From Bacteroides sp. (GTDB taxonomy: Bacteria > Bacteroidota > Bacteroidia > Bacteroidales > Muribaculaceae), in the NCBI GenBank assembly GCA_023666835.1, contig JAMPBJ010000002.1, forward strand, positions 124,001 to 188,000: a DNA stretch of 64,000 nt, in the 5' to 3' direction. Within the stretch, counting starts at the first letter, position 1. The number at the start of each line of letters is the position of its first letter. Positions 27,256 through 36,140 of the stretch are shown piece by piece. A program made the position numbers and the translations under genes. The notes under the pieces are model-generated. The model had not been told where the DNA came from. It searched no databases and saw only the letters and a program-made list of their open reading frames with translations.

Positions 27256-29787
27256 TCAACCGCAGCGCGATGTGCCGCATGATGTGCAGATCAGGCAGCC
27301 TTCCTGATAGACAAGGGTCTCTTGTCCGCAGTTGGGACAAACCTGGCCTTTGGCTTTCATCCCGTTGGGCAGGTATTTTTTGAGAGCACGTTCCACACCC
27401 ATTTTCCATGTGTTGATGCTCTGCGAATCGAGTTCAAGCCCACCCACGAGTTTGAGCACCTGGTCGATTGGCATGCCGTAGCGAAGTACTCCTGAAATGA
27501 GTTTGGCATAGTTCCAGTATTCGGGTTTGAATTTGTCGCTCAAGCCCTCGATGGTGGTTTTGTAGCCTCGCTTGTTTGTGAACTGGAAGTCGTAGCGTTT
27601 GTTGCCTTCGCTGTCGATCTGTTTGATGATTTTACCGTGGGTCACGGATTTGGGGCAGAATATTCCGTCGTCGTCATCGGCAAGACCGGTGAAGATCTCA
27701 TAAGGACGTCCGCCCAACAAACCTACGAATGCTATCCACTTCTCCTTGTTGTTCTGGAAGCGAACCACGTCGGCTTCAAGTTCAATCGGTCGTTTTGCCA
27801 CAATGGGATGGTTTTCGCAGGTCTCCGGCTCTTTTTTCTTCGATGTGGCTATCAGCACTCCTGAGCGCGATCCGTCGCGATACACGGTGCATCCCTTGCA
27901 GCCGCATTGCCATGCCTCGAGATAGAGTTTGCCCACGAGTTCTTCGGTCACGTCTGATGGTAGATTGATGGTGACAGATATCGAATGGTCGACCCATTTC
28001 TGAACGGATCCCTGCATGCGCACTTTTTCGAGCCAATCTACATCGTTGGCTGTGGCTTTATAGTAGGGCGATTTTGCCACGAGTTCATCCAATTCTTCCT
28101 GCGTGTAGTCCTGCTTGATCTCATATCCGTTGATTTTCATCCAGGTCAGGAATTTGGGGTGGTACACGATGTATTCCTCAAAGGCATCGCCGGATTCGTC
28201 GACATAGTCAACACGGACGGCTGTGTCGTTGGGATTCACTTTTCTGCGGCGTTTGTAGACGGGCATAAACACCGGTTCTATACCGCTCGATGTCTGTGTC
28301 ATGAGGCTCGTTGTGCCGGTTGGAGCAATGGTCAGACAGGCGATGTTTCTGCGGCCGCTCTTCTTCATGCGATCGTAGAGTTCGGGCGAAGCTTCGCGAA
28401 GTCGGGAGATGAACGGGTTGGATACTTCGCGCTCTGCATCGTAGATTTCAAAGCTGCCACGCTCCTCCGCCATCACCACGCTCGAGCCATAAGCAGCAAG
28501 CGCAAGGCGCTTGTGAACGTCGGTGGAAAATTCTGTCGCTTCGTGTGTGCCATAGCGCAGTCCAAGTGCTGCGAGCATATCGCCTTCGCCTGTTGTGCCA
28601 ACACCTGTACGTCGACCTTTGAGCGTTTTGTTTTTGATCTTGTTCCATAGGTTGAGCTCTGTCTGCTTCACTTCGTCGGTCTCCGGATCGGAGGCGATTT
28701 TCTCAATTATGAGATCGATCTTCTCCATCTCCAGGTCGATGATGTCGTCCATGATGCGTTGTGCTTTGGCCACATGTTCATCGAACAGTTTGTAGTCGAA
28801 CTCAGCCTTATCGGTAAAAGGATTCTTTACGTAGGAATAAAGGTTGATGGCAAGCAGTCGGCAGCTATCGTAGGGGCAAAGGGGAATTTCGCCGCAAGGA
28901 TTCGTCGAAATGGTCTGGAATCCGAGGTCGGCATAGCAGTCGGGCACAGATTCGCGGGTGATGGTGTCCCAGAAAAGCACTCCGGGTTCAGCCGATTTCC
29001 AAGCGTTGTGCACAATCTTGTTCCACAGTTTGGAAGCGTCGATCTCTTTGGTAATCGACGGATTGGCGCTGTCGGTGGGGAATTGCTGCACAAATGGTTT
29101 GTCCTCTGAGGCAGCTTGCATGAAGTCGTCGGTGATTCTGACCGATACATTGGCACCGGTCACCTTGCCTTCGGTCATTTTTGCGTCGATAAATGCCTCG
29201 GAATCGGGGTGCTTGATGCTGACGGTCAGCATCAGTGCTCCGCGTCGACCGTCCTGAGCCACTTCGCGAGTGGAATTTGAATAGCGCTCCATGAACGGCA
29301 CGAGTCCGGTCGACGTAAGTGCTGAATTCTTTACCGGTGTGCCCTTGGGACGTATGTGTGAAAGATCGTGTCCGACACCGCCTCGGCGCTTCATGAGTTG
29401 CACCTGTTCTTCGTCGATCTTGATCACGCCACCGTAGGAGTCGGGTTTGCCGTCAACGCCTATCACAAAGCAGTTGCTGAGCGAGGCCACCTGGTAGTCG
29501 TTGCCGATTCCGGTCATCGGACTGCCCTGAGGCACGATGTAGCGGAAGTGATCAAGCAACCCGAAGATCTCTTCATGGCTCATCGGATTAGGGTATTTCT
29601 TCTCGATGCGTGCAAGCTCAGAGGCTATGCGGTTGTGCATGTCGACTGGGGTCTTCTCATACAAATTGCCAAATGAATCTTTCAAGGCATATTTGCTGAC
29701 CCACACTCTGGCGGCGAGTTCGTCGCCGTCAAAATATTTCAATGAGGCTTCGTAGGCTTCATCGTAGGTGTAAGTAGGCTTTTCCAC
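27256..29787 (-). CDS. nrdJ: Adenosylcobalamin-dependent ribonucleotide reductase (class II)
   Basis: Makes deoxynucleotides using a B12-derived radical. The GTG at 29787 (VEKPTYTYDEAYEASLKYF) gives the family N-terminus and 843 residues; the longer TTG-initiated frame to 29880 is unlikely. Redox and active-site cysteines are in SNCFVIG near residue 104 and in NPCGEIPLCPYDSCR near 300. The C-terminus has paired cysteines, CPNCGQ and CTSCGTSRCG, a zinc-ribbon-like tail that fits the C-terminal redox segment of the B12 class. Other family segments are GRRGALMLTVSIKHPDSE and IAPTGTTSLM. No class Ia genes are seen nearby. Confidence 0.95.
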   Translation of the reverse strand: MEKPTYTYDEAYEASLKYFDGDELAARVWVSKYALKDSFGNLYEKTPVDMHNRIASELARIEKKYPNPMSHEEIFGLLDHFRYIVPQGSPMTGIGNDYQVASLSNCFVIGVDGKPDSYGGVIKIDEEQVQLMKRRGGVGHDLSHIRPKGTPVKNSALTSTGLVPFMERYSNSTREVAQDGRRGALMLTVSIKHPDSEAFIDAKMTEGKVTGANVSVRITDDFMQAASEDKPFVQQFPTDSANPSITKEIDASKLWNKIVHNAWKSAEPGVLFWDTITRESVPDCYADLGFQTISTNPCGEIPLCPYDSCRLLAINLYSYVKNPFTDKAEFDYKLFDEHVAKAQRIMDDIIDLEMEKIDLIIEKIASDPETDEVKQTELNLWNKIKNKTLKGRRTGVGTTGEGDMLAALGLRYGTHEATEFSTDVHKRLALAAYGSSVVMAEERGSFEIYDAEREVSNPFISRLREASPELYDRMKKSGRRNIACLTIAPTGTTSLMTQTSSGIEPVFMPVYKRRRKVNPNDTAVRVDYVDESGDAFEEYIVYHPKFLTWMKINGYEIKQDYTQEELDELVAKSPYYKATANDVDWLEKVRMQGSVQKWVDHSISVTINLPSDVTEELVGKLYLEAWQCGCKGCTVYRDGSRSGVLIATSKKKEPETCENHPIVAKRPIELEADVVRFQNNKEKWIAFVGLLGGRPYEIFTGLADDDDGIFCPKSVTHGKIIKQIDSEGNKRYDFQFTNKRGYKTTIEGLSDKFKPEYWNYAKLISGVLRYGMPIDQVLKLVGGLELDSQSINTWKMGVERALKKYLPNGMKAKGQVCPNCGQETLVYQEGCLICTSCGTSRCG

Positions 29788-30006
29788 GGTGCGAATGTGT
29801 GTAATTACGTTTGAATGATTGCAAAAATGTAGCGGTATTGATTCCGATTGCAAAATTTGTGAATATTTTCCAATTATCAAAATAATTCATCGTGCTAAAT
29901 TCAAGATGTTGAAAAGTTTCATATTTTATATTCTTAGTTTGTTGATATATAATTATATGGACGTTTTGATGGTGAGGCGAAGTTGTTCAAAACTTTTTAT
30001 TGTATG

Positions 30007-30038
30007 TTTGTCTGTATGAAAAAAGATGGCTAAATTTG
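30007..30038 (+). promoter_or_regulatory. Promoter of the nitroreductase gene
   Basis: TTTG (30007-30010), then exactly 20 bases, then TAAATTTG (30031-30038), a perfect match to the Bacteroidetes -33/-7 consensus. Transcription should start near 30043, which leaves a 33-base leader to the ATG at 30076 but only 9 bases to the ATG at 30052. The rest of the 264-base gap (29788-30051) is AT-rich with no gene. Confidence 0.75.
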
Positions 30039-30075
30039 GGCAATCAAGACGATGTCGTCTAAAACCGGAAATTAT

Positions 30076-30810
30076 ATGGACTATTTTTCAACACGGTGCA
30101 CAGTGCGCAATTTTTCCGACAAGTATGTGTCGGACGATTTGCTGAAATCTTTAATTGATCAGGCAGCCCATGCCCCAAACACGGGTAATATGCAGCAATA
30201 TTCAGTGGTGATCACCCGATCTCCTGAAGGGAAAAAGGCACTTGCTCCGACCCATTTCAATCAACCGTCGGTGGAGGGCTGTTCGGCCGTTCTGACTTTT
30301 TGTCTTGATTTCAATCGGTTTGAGCATTGGTGTCGGATCAATGATGCCATGCCAGGCTACAATAACTTCCAGGCTTTCGTTTGGGGCATGATCGACACTT
30401 CGATTTTCGCCCAGCAGTTCTGCACTGTGGCCGAGCTTAATGGGTTGGGGTGTTGCTATCTCGGAACCACAACTTATAATGCCCCGCAGATTGCAGAGAT
30501 TCTTCAGTTGCCGTCGCGCGTTGTTCCTGTCACAACCATCGTTTGCGGTTATCCCGAAGGTGAAGCATCTTTATCTGATCGTCTGCCGGTCGATGCCATA
30601 ATCCACAATGAGCACTACGAGGATTACTCCGATGAGCGTATCCGCGAAATTCACTCATACAAAGAATCGCTTGCCGATAGCAAACGATTTATTGCGGAAA
30701 ATGGCAAGCAAACACTCGCTCAGGTTTTTACCGACGTGCGCTACACCAAGGATGCCTGCGAACATTTTTCCAAGATCTACGCTGATTTTATAAAGCGTCA
30801 GGGTTTTTGA
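30076..30810 (+). CDS. Nitroreductase family protein
   Basis: A 244-residue flavin (FMN) oxidoreductase of the nitroreductase superfamily. It begins MDYFSTRCTVRNFSDKYVSDDLL, with the usual RxxRxF-like start read as RCTVRNF, followed by the FMN-binding AAHAPNTGNMQQYSVV segment and the C-terminal GLGCCYLGTTTYN region for flavin and the second substrate. The start at 30076 is favoured by promoter spacing; an ATG at 30052 would add 8 residues. The natural substrate is unknown. It converges on dnaA with 33 bases between stops. Confidence 0.87.
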   Translation: MDYFSTRCTVRNFSDKYVSDDLLKSLIDQAAHAPNTGNMQQYSVVITRSPEGKKALAPTHFNQPSVEGCSAVLTFCLDFNRFEHWCRINDAMPGYNNFQAFVWGMIDTSIFAQQFCTVAELNGLGCCYLGTTTYNAPQIAEILQLPSRVVPVTTIVCGYPEGEASLSDRLPVDAIIHNEHYEDYSDERIREIHSYKESLADSKRFIAENGKQTLAQVFTDVRYTKDACEHFSKIYADFIKRQGF

Positions 30811-30843
30811 AGCTTTGGCTCGATGTGAGTGATCGGCTTTGCT

Positions 30844-32232
30844 TTATTTTAGCAATGCGCTCTCGATTTTCTTGACGTCGGCCTGCAGTTGTTTTTCAAG
30901 AGGTATGCGTTCCTCGATATTCTTGCATGCGTACAGCACGGTGGCATGTGTGCGTGAAAGTCGTGTGCCAATTGCAGTCAGTGGCATTTTGGCATGTTTC
31001 TTTGCAAGATACATGATCATTTGACGGGCGTCGGATATCTCTCGTTTGCGCGATTTGGTGAAAATCTGGTCGGGATCTATTCCAAAGTGAGAAGCCACTT
31101 CCTGTGTGATCGTTTCGAAGTTGATCTGGCGCTGGTTGACTTTCACTGCATTTGCGAGCACCTTCCGTGCAAGATTGATGTCGATGTCGACATTGAGAAT
31201 AGCAGCATGGGCTGTGATTGAAACCAGAATGCCCTCAAGCTCGCGGATGCTGTCGGTCACATTCGAGGCGATGTATTCCATCACATCTACGGGCAAGTCG
31301 AGACCGTCGGCTTCGGCGCGTTGCGTCAACACATCTTTGCGAAGCTGGTAGTCAGGACTTTCGAGCTCTGCGGTCATACCCATGGTGAATCTCGACACAA
31401 GGCGTTTTTCCATTCCTTCCATTTTCGAAGGGCAGCAATCGCTGGCAAGAATTAGTTGCTTCTGATTGAGAATCAGGTGATTGAAGATGTGGAACAGCGC
31501 GTTCTGCGTCCCGGGCTTGTTGCCTATGAGATCCTGTATGTCGTCAATGATCAGAGTGTCGATGCTCTGATAGAAGTAGATGAAATCGTTGATTTTGCCG
31601 TTGCGCACCGCAGTGGTGTACTGACTTTCAAACAGGCGGGCGGTGATATAAAGCACTCGCTGCGCGGGGTTGGTCTCTTTGATTCGAATGCCGATGGCTT
31701 GAATAAGGTGAGTCTTTCCTACGCCGGGGGCACCGAACACAAATAGCGGGTTGAACGTCTTGCAGTGGGGATCGTTGGCTATAGCTTCGCCAATTGAACG
31801 TGCCACCTGGTTGCTGATGCTTCCGCAATAGTTTTCAAAAGTGTAGTTGGGGTTTAGCTGTGAATCAACATCGGCCAATGATTGCTGACGGAACGGATTG
31901 GCTGAAGCTCCCTGCGTGGGCTGTACGGCTGTGCTCGACTTGGAGCTGCTCATTGTGACTCCTGTCGAAGGTTCGTTGCCTACCTGATTGAAGTGGTAGA
32001 ACAGTTTTACTTCCGGACCGAATACTCTGCGGAGTGTGCGGCCAAGTAGATTGATATAGCGTGCCTCAAGATGCTCCACGAAAAATTGTGAAGGCACCAT
32101 CAGGGTCAGTTTGTTGTCTGAATAGCCTATGGGCGTGATCGGCTTGAACCACGAATCGAATTGCTCCGGTGGCAGGTTGTCGCCGATTATACTCAGGCAT
32201 CTTTCCCAAAGTTGGGTACAGGTTTCCGTCAT
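30844..32232 (-). CDS. dnaA: Chromosomal replication initiator DnaA
   Basis: Opens the replication origin. The 462 residues have domain I (MTETCTQLWERCLSII), a variable linker with an S/T-rich patch, an AAA+ domain with Walker A FGAPGVGKTH at residues 166-175 and Walker B TLIIDDIQDL, and the domain IV DNA-binding helix-turn-helix LTAIGTRLSRTHATVLYACKNIEER-type region near the C-terminus. The ATG at 32232 is preferred over 32247 by family resemblance. It stands alone between the nitroreductase and an MCE gene, not beside dnaN, and has a DnaA box in its upstream region. Confidence 0.97.
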   Translation of the reverse strand: MTETCTQLWERCLSIIGDNLPPEQFDSWFKPITPIGYSDNKLTLMVPSQFFVEHLEARYINLLGRTLRRVFGPEVKLFYHFNQVGNEPSTGVTMSSSKSSTAVQPTQGASANPFRQQSLADVDSQLNPNYTFENYCGSISNQVARSIGEAIANDPHCKTFNPLFVFGAPGVGKTHLIQAIGIRIKETNPAQRVLYITARLFESQYTTAVRNGKINDFIYFYQSIDTLIIDDIQDLIGNKPGTQNALFHIFNHLILNQKQLILASDCCPSKMEGMEKRLVSRFTMGMTAELESPDYQLRKDVLTQRAEADGLDLPVDVMEYIASNVTDSIRELEGILVSITAHAAILNVDIDINLARKVLANAVKVNQRQINFETITQEVASHFGIDPDQIFTKSRKREISDARQMIMYLAKKHAKMPLTAIGTRLSRTHATVLYACKNIEERIPLEKQLQADVKKIESALLK

Positions 32233-32330
32233 AGAATTGTTGATCAATAAATGCTAAACTTTTTGCATTACAAAATTCAGATTATTTTTTTTCAAAAACA
32301 AGTGCGTTTTTATTTGCAAATGTGATTTGC

Positions 32331-32339
32331 TGTGCATAA
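32331..32339 (-). promoter_or_regulatory. DnaA box upstream of dnaA
   Basis: On the minus strand TTATGCACA fits the TTATNCACA consensus exactly, about 100 bases upstream of the dnaA start. A weaker copy (TAATACACA, one mismatch) lies at 32445-32453. The 414-base gene-free interval 32233-32646 is AT-rich with no other recognised feature. Autoregulation of dnaA is the simplest reading; an origin is possible but strand switching of genes here is absent, which argues against it. Confidence 0.4.
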
Positions 32340-32646
32340 GGTTGACCAACAGGTAGTTAATCGATTTGGTTGAAGGTGTTAAAGCAACGCTTTAATTCTA
32401 ATTCATTTTCTCCAATGCATCATTGTGTTACGATGAACGTCATATGTGTATTATGAAGTTTTACTTTAAGGTTTGATGATGCTAAAAGCGCCAATTAACA
32501 AAGCATCCATACGTGTGGCGCGACAAGATTTTAAATTATTTGTTATTTGGATCGTGTCTAAATAAGTATTTTTACTGCCATGTGTTGTTGATCCGGTTTG
32601 GGTTTCGGAATCAGGGTTGGTATCTGAGCATGATACTGAATTGCTG

Positions 32647-33567
32647 TTAGAGCAGCTTGATGCTGATGTAGCGTTTGGGATTCTTCTTGACGTCGATCAG
32701 CAGAGAGTCGAGACTGGCCGATGCGTTGTTGAGATTGTCGTAGAGTTCAGTGTCGTTAAGCAGTTTGCCGAGTGTTGAGTTTTTGTTGTTGATCTGCGCC
32801 ATCATTTCTTTAAGTGATTGCGAGGTCTGATAGATATTCTGCATGGTCTGCTCCAAGGGGATCTCCTTGATTTGGGTGGCTACGGTGGTCAGATCGCCGG
32901 CTATAGTGTTGAGGCTTTCTGACATTTGGCGCACGTTGGTCATCGTGGTTTTGGCGTCGGATGTCAGTGCCGGAAGGCTGTTCATGGCAGTGGCGAGCTG
33001 TGCGCTTCCGGCTTTGATATTGATCATGGCATCCTGCAGATTGTCGAGCGAACCGTTGATTGCGGGGTTTGAAACCACGGCGTTGAGGGATGTGAGCAGG
33101 GAGTCGATTTTGGTCATTACGTTGCTCACTGCGGGAAGAATGTTGTCGGTGACATTGCTCATTAAGCCGGCCGATTTGATGCCGGGAATTTCATCGCCAC
33201 TATTGTAATATTTGTTGCTTTTGCCAAGTTTGAGGTCGATCGAAGCGGTGCCAAGCATATCGGTGGCCAGAATTGCCTGTGTGCCGTCGGGGAGTCGGAG
33301 TTCTTTGTCGAGACTTATTTCGACTTTGACATTGCCCGGGTGCTCGTAGTCATATGCAATCTCTCTGACGAGACCCACTTTGAATCCGTTGAGTGTCACT
33401 GGGGCTGATTGCGAAAGCCCGGCTACGTCTTCAAACGTTGCATAGTAATAGTTGGCCGGCTTGAAGATGTTGTTGCCTTTCAGATATTCGATTCCGGTGT
33501 ATAGAAGTACCAATGCCACGATTACTGACAGGCCGATGGTAAATTCTTTTGAGTGCTTGAACTTCAT
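32647..33567 (-). CDS. MCE (MlaD) domain protein
   Basis: A 306-residue inner-membrane anchored lipid-transport protein. One N-terminal span (about residues 10-27, TIGLSVIVALVLLYTG) is followed by the MCE domain (about 38-118) with the characteristic ATFEDVAGLSQSAPVTLNGFKVG and DMLGTASIDLKLG motifs. The C-terminal half is a long helical region (about 130-290) rich in N, T, S and L that may form coiled coil. MCE proteins bind an ABC permease/ATPase pair for phospholipid movement, but no such partner is seen in the window. It follows the amidase gene by 31 bases. Confidence 0.9.
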   Translation of the reverse strand: MKFKHSKEFTIGLSVIVALVLLYTGIEYLKGNNIFKPANYYYATFEDVAGLSQSAPVTLNGFKVGLVREIAYDYEHPGNVKVEISLDKELRLPDGTQAILATDMLGTASIDLKLGKSNKYYNSGDEIPGIKSAGLMSNVTDNILPAVSNVMTKIDSLLTSLNAVVSNPAINGSLDNLQDAMINIKAGSAQLATAMNSLPALTSDAKTTMTNVRQMSESLNTIAGDLTTVATQIKEIPLEQTMQNIYQTSQSLKEMMAQINNKNSTLGKLLNDTELYDNLNNASASLDSLLIDVKKNPKRYISIKLL

Positions 33568-33598
33568 ATGCTAATATGTTATTATCGTAGGTTATGTT

Positions 33599-34717
33599 TT
33601 ATTTTATTCTTACGCCGCCTTTCATCTTTATAACAAATGCGTCGGGAAATTTCTTTTTTATCTCCTTCAGATCCGACGATGCCTCGGCTTGCGACTTGTA
33701 GTTGCCGTAGGTGTATTTATAAGATCCGCCGTATATGTAGAATTCGGCGCCGGTGATTCCCTTTAATTGTGTTGAACCGGCTTTCAATTGTCGGGGCGAA
33801 ACGAGGAATTGTATTTTGTAGACAACGGTTTTGTCATCGATCTTCACTTTTGTATCTGCAGTTTGATCAGCCGATGGTGAGGCTGCCGGCGTGGTGTCGG
33901 CTTTTGGAGCGGGCTCTGATGTGGATTTCATGCCTTTGGTCTGTGGTTTGTGGCCAAGGGAACGGCGATAATTGTCTATGCCGTTGCATATGGCTTCGGC
34001 TATTTTGGCCTGTCCATTTTCGCTGTCAAGGAACTGCTCGCGGTTGGGATTGCAGATGTAGTCCATCTCTACAAGAATGGCAGGCATGGTGGAGTGGAGG
34101 AGCAACCAAAGGCGACTGGTCTCGTTGACGCGGTTATCCTTGAGTCCGGCGTGTTTGACAAGTTCGCGCTGCACCTCGTTGGCTATGGAGTTGCTCTTGC
34201 CCATCATCTTCGATTGGTTGATTTCGGTGAAGATATAGTATTCCGGAGAATTGTCGAAGCCTTTGTATGTGGTCTTGTAATCGTCTTCAAGCAGAATAGC
34301 ACTGTTTTCGCGCATTGCAAGATCTATGTTGTCGTTGGCGTTGTTGTTGCCGAGCACATAGACTGATGTGCCCGACAGTTGTGAGCGGCGTGGGTTTTCA
34401 AAGGCTGCCGAATTGCAGTGAAGTGATATGAACAGATCGGCTTTTTCGGCTTTGGCTATGTCCATACGTCCTTTGATGGTGACAAACACGTCGGTCGAGC
34501 GGGTATAGACGACCTTCACATCCTTGTATCTCGATTGGATTTCCTTGCCCAGTTTCAGGGCCACGGCCAGATTGAGATCTTTCTCTTTGGTGGATTTGCC
34601 CAAAGCGCCACTGTCTTTACCTCCGTGTCCGGCATCGATAACCACAATGAAATCCTTGGCGCAGACGTCGGTCACGACAAATAAAATCATTGCCGCTAGC
34701 AGAAGTCGGCGAAGCAT
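33599..34717 (-). CDS. N-acetylmuramoyl-L-alanine amidase with SPOR-like tail
   Basis: Cleaves the amide bond between MurNAc and peptide in the periplasm. The start at 34717 (MLRRLLLAAMILFVVTDVCA) gives a clean signal peptide; the frame extends 15 residues further, but that would place the start near the inferred transcription start. The Amidase_3 domain has the zinc ligands in DAGHGGKDSGAL (residues 28-39) and FISLHCNSA (near 96-104), and continues to about 255. A proline/threonine/alanine linker follows, then a C-terminal segment (VVYKIQFLVSPRQ ... YKYTYGNYKS) of SPOR-like character that may target denuded septal peptidoglycan. The protein is 372 residues. Confidence 0.9.
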   Translation of the reverse strand: MLRRLLLAAMILFVVTDVCAKDFIVVIDAGHGGKDSGALGKSTKEKDLNLAVALKLGKEIQSRYKDVKVVYTRSTDVFVTIKGRMDIAKAEKADLFISLHCNSAAFENPRRSQLSGTSVYVLGNNNANDNIDLAMRENSAILLEDDYKTTYKGFDNSPEYYIFTEINQSKMMGKSNSIANEVQRELVKHAGLKDNRVNETSRLWLLLHSTMPAILVEMDYICNPNREQFLDSENGQAKIAEAICNGIDNYRRSLGHKPQTKGMKSTSEPAPKADTTPAASPSADQTADTKVKIDDKTVVYKIQFLVSPRQLKAGSTQLKGITGAEFYIYGGSYKYTYGNYKSQAEASSDLKEIKKKFPDAFVIKMKGGVRIK

Positions 34718-34773
34718 GTTCGTTAATGTTGATGGACGCATATGTGGCATTGCCGAAGGCATATAGTTCTGTG

Positions 34774-34781
34774 CAAATTTA
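34774..34781 (-). promoter_or_regulatory. Probable -7 box of the amidase gene
   Basis: On the minus strand TAAATTTG matches TAnnTTTG, placing the start of transcription about 52 bases upstream of the chosen ATG. A conserved -33 box is not evident. Confidence 0.4.
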
Positions 34782-34853
34782 CGAATTTTGTGGAAATTTG
34801 TTGATATAATTGTGTAATTTTGGTGTTATGTTTAATACAAGGTTTGAGATAGA

Positions 34854-35849
34854 ATGAAAAGTATGCCGACAATTCATAATAGTTTGAGTAAAATATTATT
34901 GGTGTGTATTTCGGTCGTGGCGTGCAGCTGTTGCGGTAATCGCAACGTCGATCCAATGCCGATAGAAAGGTTTGACAGGGCTGTAGCATCCTATGCCGCG
35001 TCTTCGTCAGTGGCCCGCGATTCGATGCTCAAGGTTTACGCACCGGCCATTGATGTGATGAAGCGCATCGTCGGGATTGACAATGCTGACAGTGCAATGC
35101 TTATTATCTCCAATTCACAAGTTGTCAGTGTGTTTCAGCCCGATATTGAGAATCGGTTACCTGATTTGACTTTGGTGGAGAGCGCGATAGGAAAATTGCG
35201 GAGCCATTGGATGGAGCTTTGTGGCAATGAAGGCTTCCCTCGTCGCATTTTTTCTATCCAAACGCCCTACGATCAGTCGATCATCATTTCCGACACTATA
35301 GCTATGGTGGCCTTAAATCATTATCTTGGCGCTGATTATGAGGGATATAATGGCTTTGATGACTACAGACGTGCTCTTAAGACACCGGATCGAATCCCAT
35401 ATGATCTTGCCGAGGCAATGTTGCGCATCAAATATCCGTTTGCTGATGTCGATGCACCCACTGTGGCATCTCAGATTGCATATGAAGGGGCAATAGTTTC
35501 GGCTGTGCAATCGCTTATGGACGATGACACTGCTGAGGGTGCTTTGGGCTACAACAAAGACCAAATGCTTTGGGTACTTGAGAATGAATCGCAGGTGTGG
35601 AAACGCATGGTGTCTGAAAATATGGTTTATTCTCACGATGGCGGCGTTGCTCAACGTCTGATCATGCCGGCACCATACACATCTGTCATATCTCGCGAGT
35701 CGCCGGGTCGTCTGGGTAGGTTTGTGGGGTATGAGATGGTGCGAAACTATCTCAACAAAAATTCCGGAGTTTCGGCCATTGATATTCTCCGTGACGGGAT
35801 CTATAATCGTGATGATTTTGTGGTTGCTTCCGGCTACTCCGGACGATGA
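34854..35849 (+). CDS. gldB: GldB-family gliding motility lipoprotein homolog
   Basis: A 331-residue lipoprotein: the N-terminus MKSMPTIHNSLSKILLVCISV ends in a lipobox VVAC with C24 as acylated residue. The body has the GldB pattern, including an IERFDRAV start, the ALNHYLGADYEGYNGF segment near residue 160 and the C-terminal GRFVGYEMVRNYLNKN followed by DILRDGIYNRDDF. GldB is needed for gliding and type IX secretion in Flavobacterium; homologs also occur in non-motile Bacteroidales, where their role is unclear. It is divergent from the amidase gene, with starts 136 bases apart. The symbol rests on family pattern. Confidence 0.85.
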   Translation: MKSMPTIHNSLSKILLVCISVVACSCCGNRNVDPMPIERFDRAVASYAASSSVARDSMLKVYAPAIDVMKRIVGIDNADSAMLIISNSQVVSVFQPDIENRLPDLTLVESAIGKLRSHWMELCGNEGFPRRIFSIQTPYDQSIIISDTIAMVALNHYLGADYEGYNGFDDYRRALKTPDRIPYDLAEAMLRIKYPFADVDAPTVASQIAYEGAIVSAVQSLMDDDTAEGALGYNKDQMLWVLENESQVWKRMVSENMVYSHDGGVAQRLIMPAPYTSVISRESPGRLGRFVGYEMVRNYLNKNSGVSAIDILRDGIYNRDDFVVASGYSGR

Positions 35850-35965
35850 TTTTTGATGTTAAATTGTCTCTGTTAACTTAATTTAACAAAAGCGCTGTAA
35901 GTCGCTTTGTTTCTTGCATCACGGGGCTTTCGATGTAACCAAAAAGTGGGCAATAGAAGTGTTAA

Positions 35966-35997
35966 TTTGTATAAACGGCTGAAACTTCGTAACTTTG
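35966..35997 (+). promoter_or_regulatory. Promoter of the thioredoxin-like gene
   Basis: TTTG (35966-35969), a 20-base spacer, and TAACTTTG (35990-35997): both elements match consensus. Transcription is expected to start near 36002, leaving a leader of about 139 bases. Confidence 0.75.
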
Positions 35998-36001
35998 CGG
36001 T

Positions 36002-36140
36002 GTTATTATAACTGATGCGTCTCGAAGAGTCGAGGCGTCGAGCCGAAAATCGGCAAGAGAAATGCACCGTTTTAATCTTATACTACGCGGTTTTCTATTC
36101 CGCCTGGTGCTTCTCTAATGTTTAACTTAAATAGAAAATA
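36002..36140 (+). ncRNA. Structured leader RNA, family unrecognised
   Basis: The untranslated leader folds by eye into three elements. Hairpin 1: GCGTCTCGA (36017-36025) with TCGAGGCGT (36030-36038), 9 pairs including two G-U, loop AGAG. Hairpin 2: GCCGA (36042-36046) with TCGGC (36050-36054), loop AAA. Element 3: AGAGAA and GCACC (36056-36068, AT bulge between) pair with GGTGC and TTCTCT (36106-36116), enclosing an inner GCGG/CCGC hairpin (36087-36103). It ends 24 bases before the ATG. It is a candidate regulatory leader; no known riboswitch class is recognised, and a stand-alone RNA is also possible. Confidence 0.55.

Noticed and set aside
29788-29880. N-terminal extension of nrdJ by 31 codons
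   Set aside because: The TTG start and the extra residues have no family support; the GTG at 29787 gives the expected N-terminus.
35889-35908. Possible gldB terminator, AAAGCG and CGCTTT arms
   Set aside because: The stem has only 6 pairs and the following T run is weak, so it is not listed as a feature.
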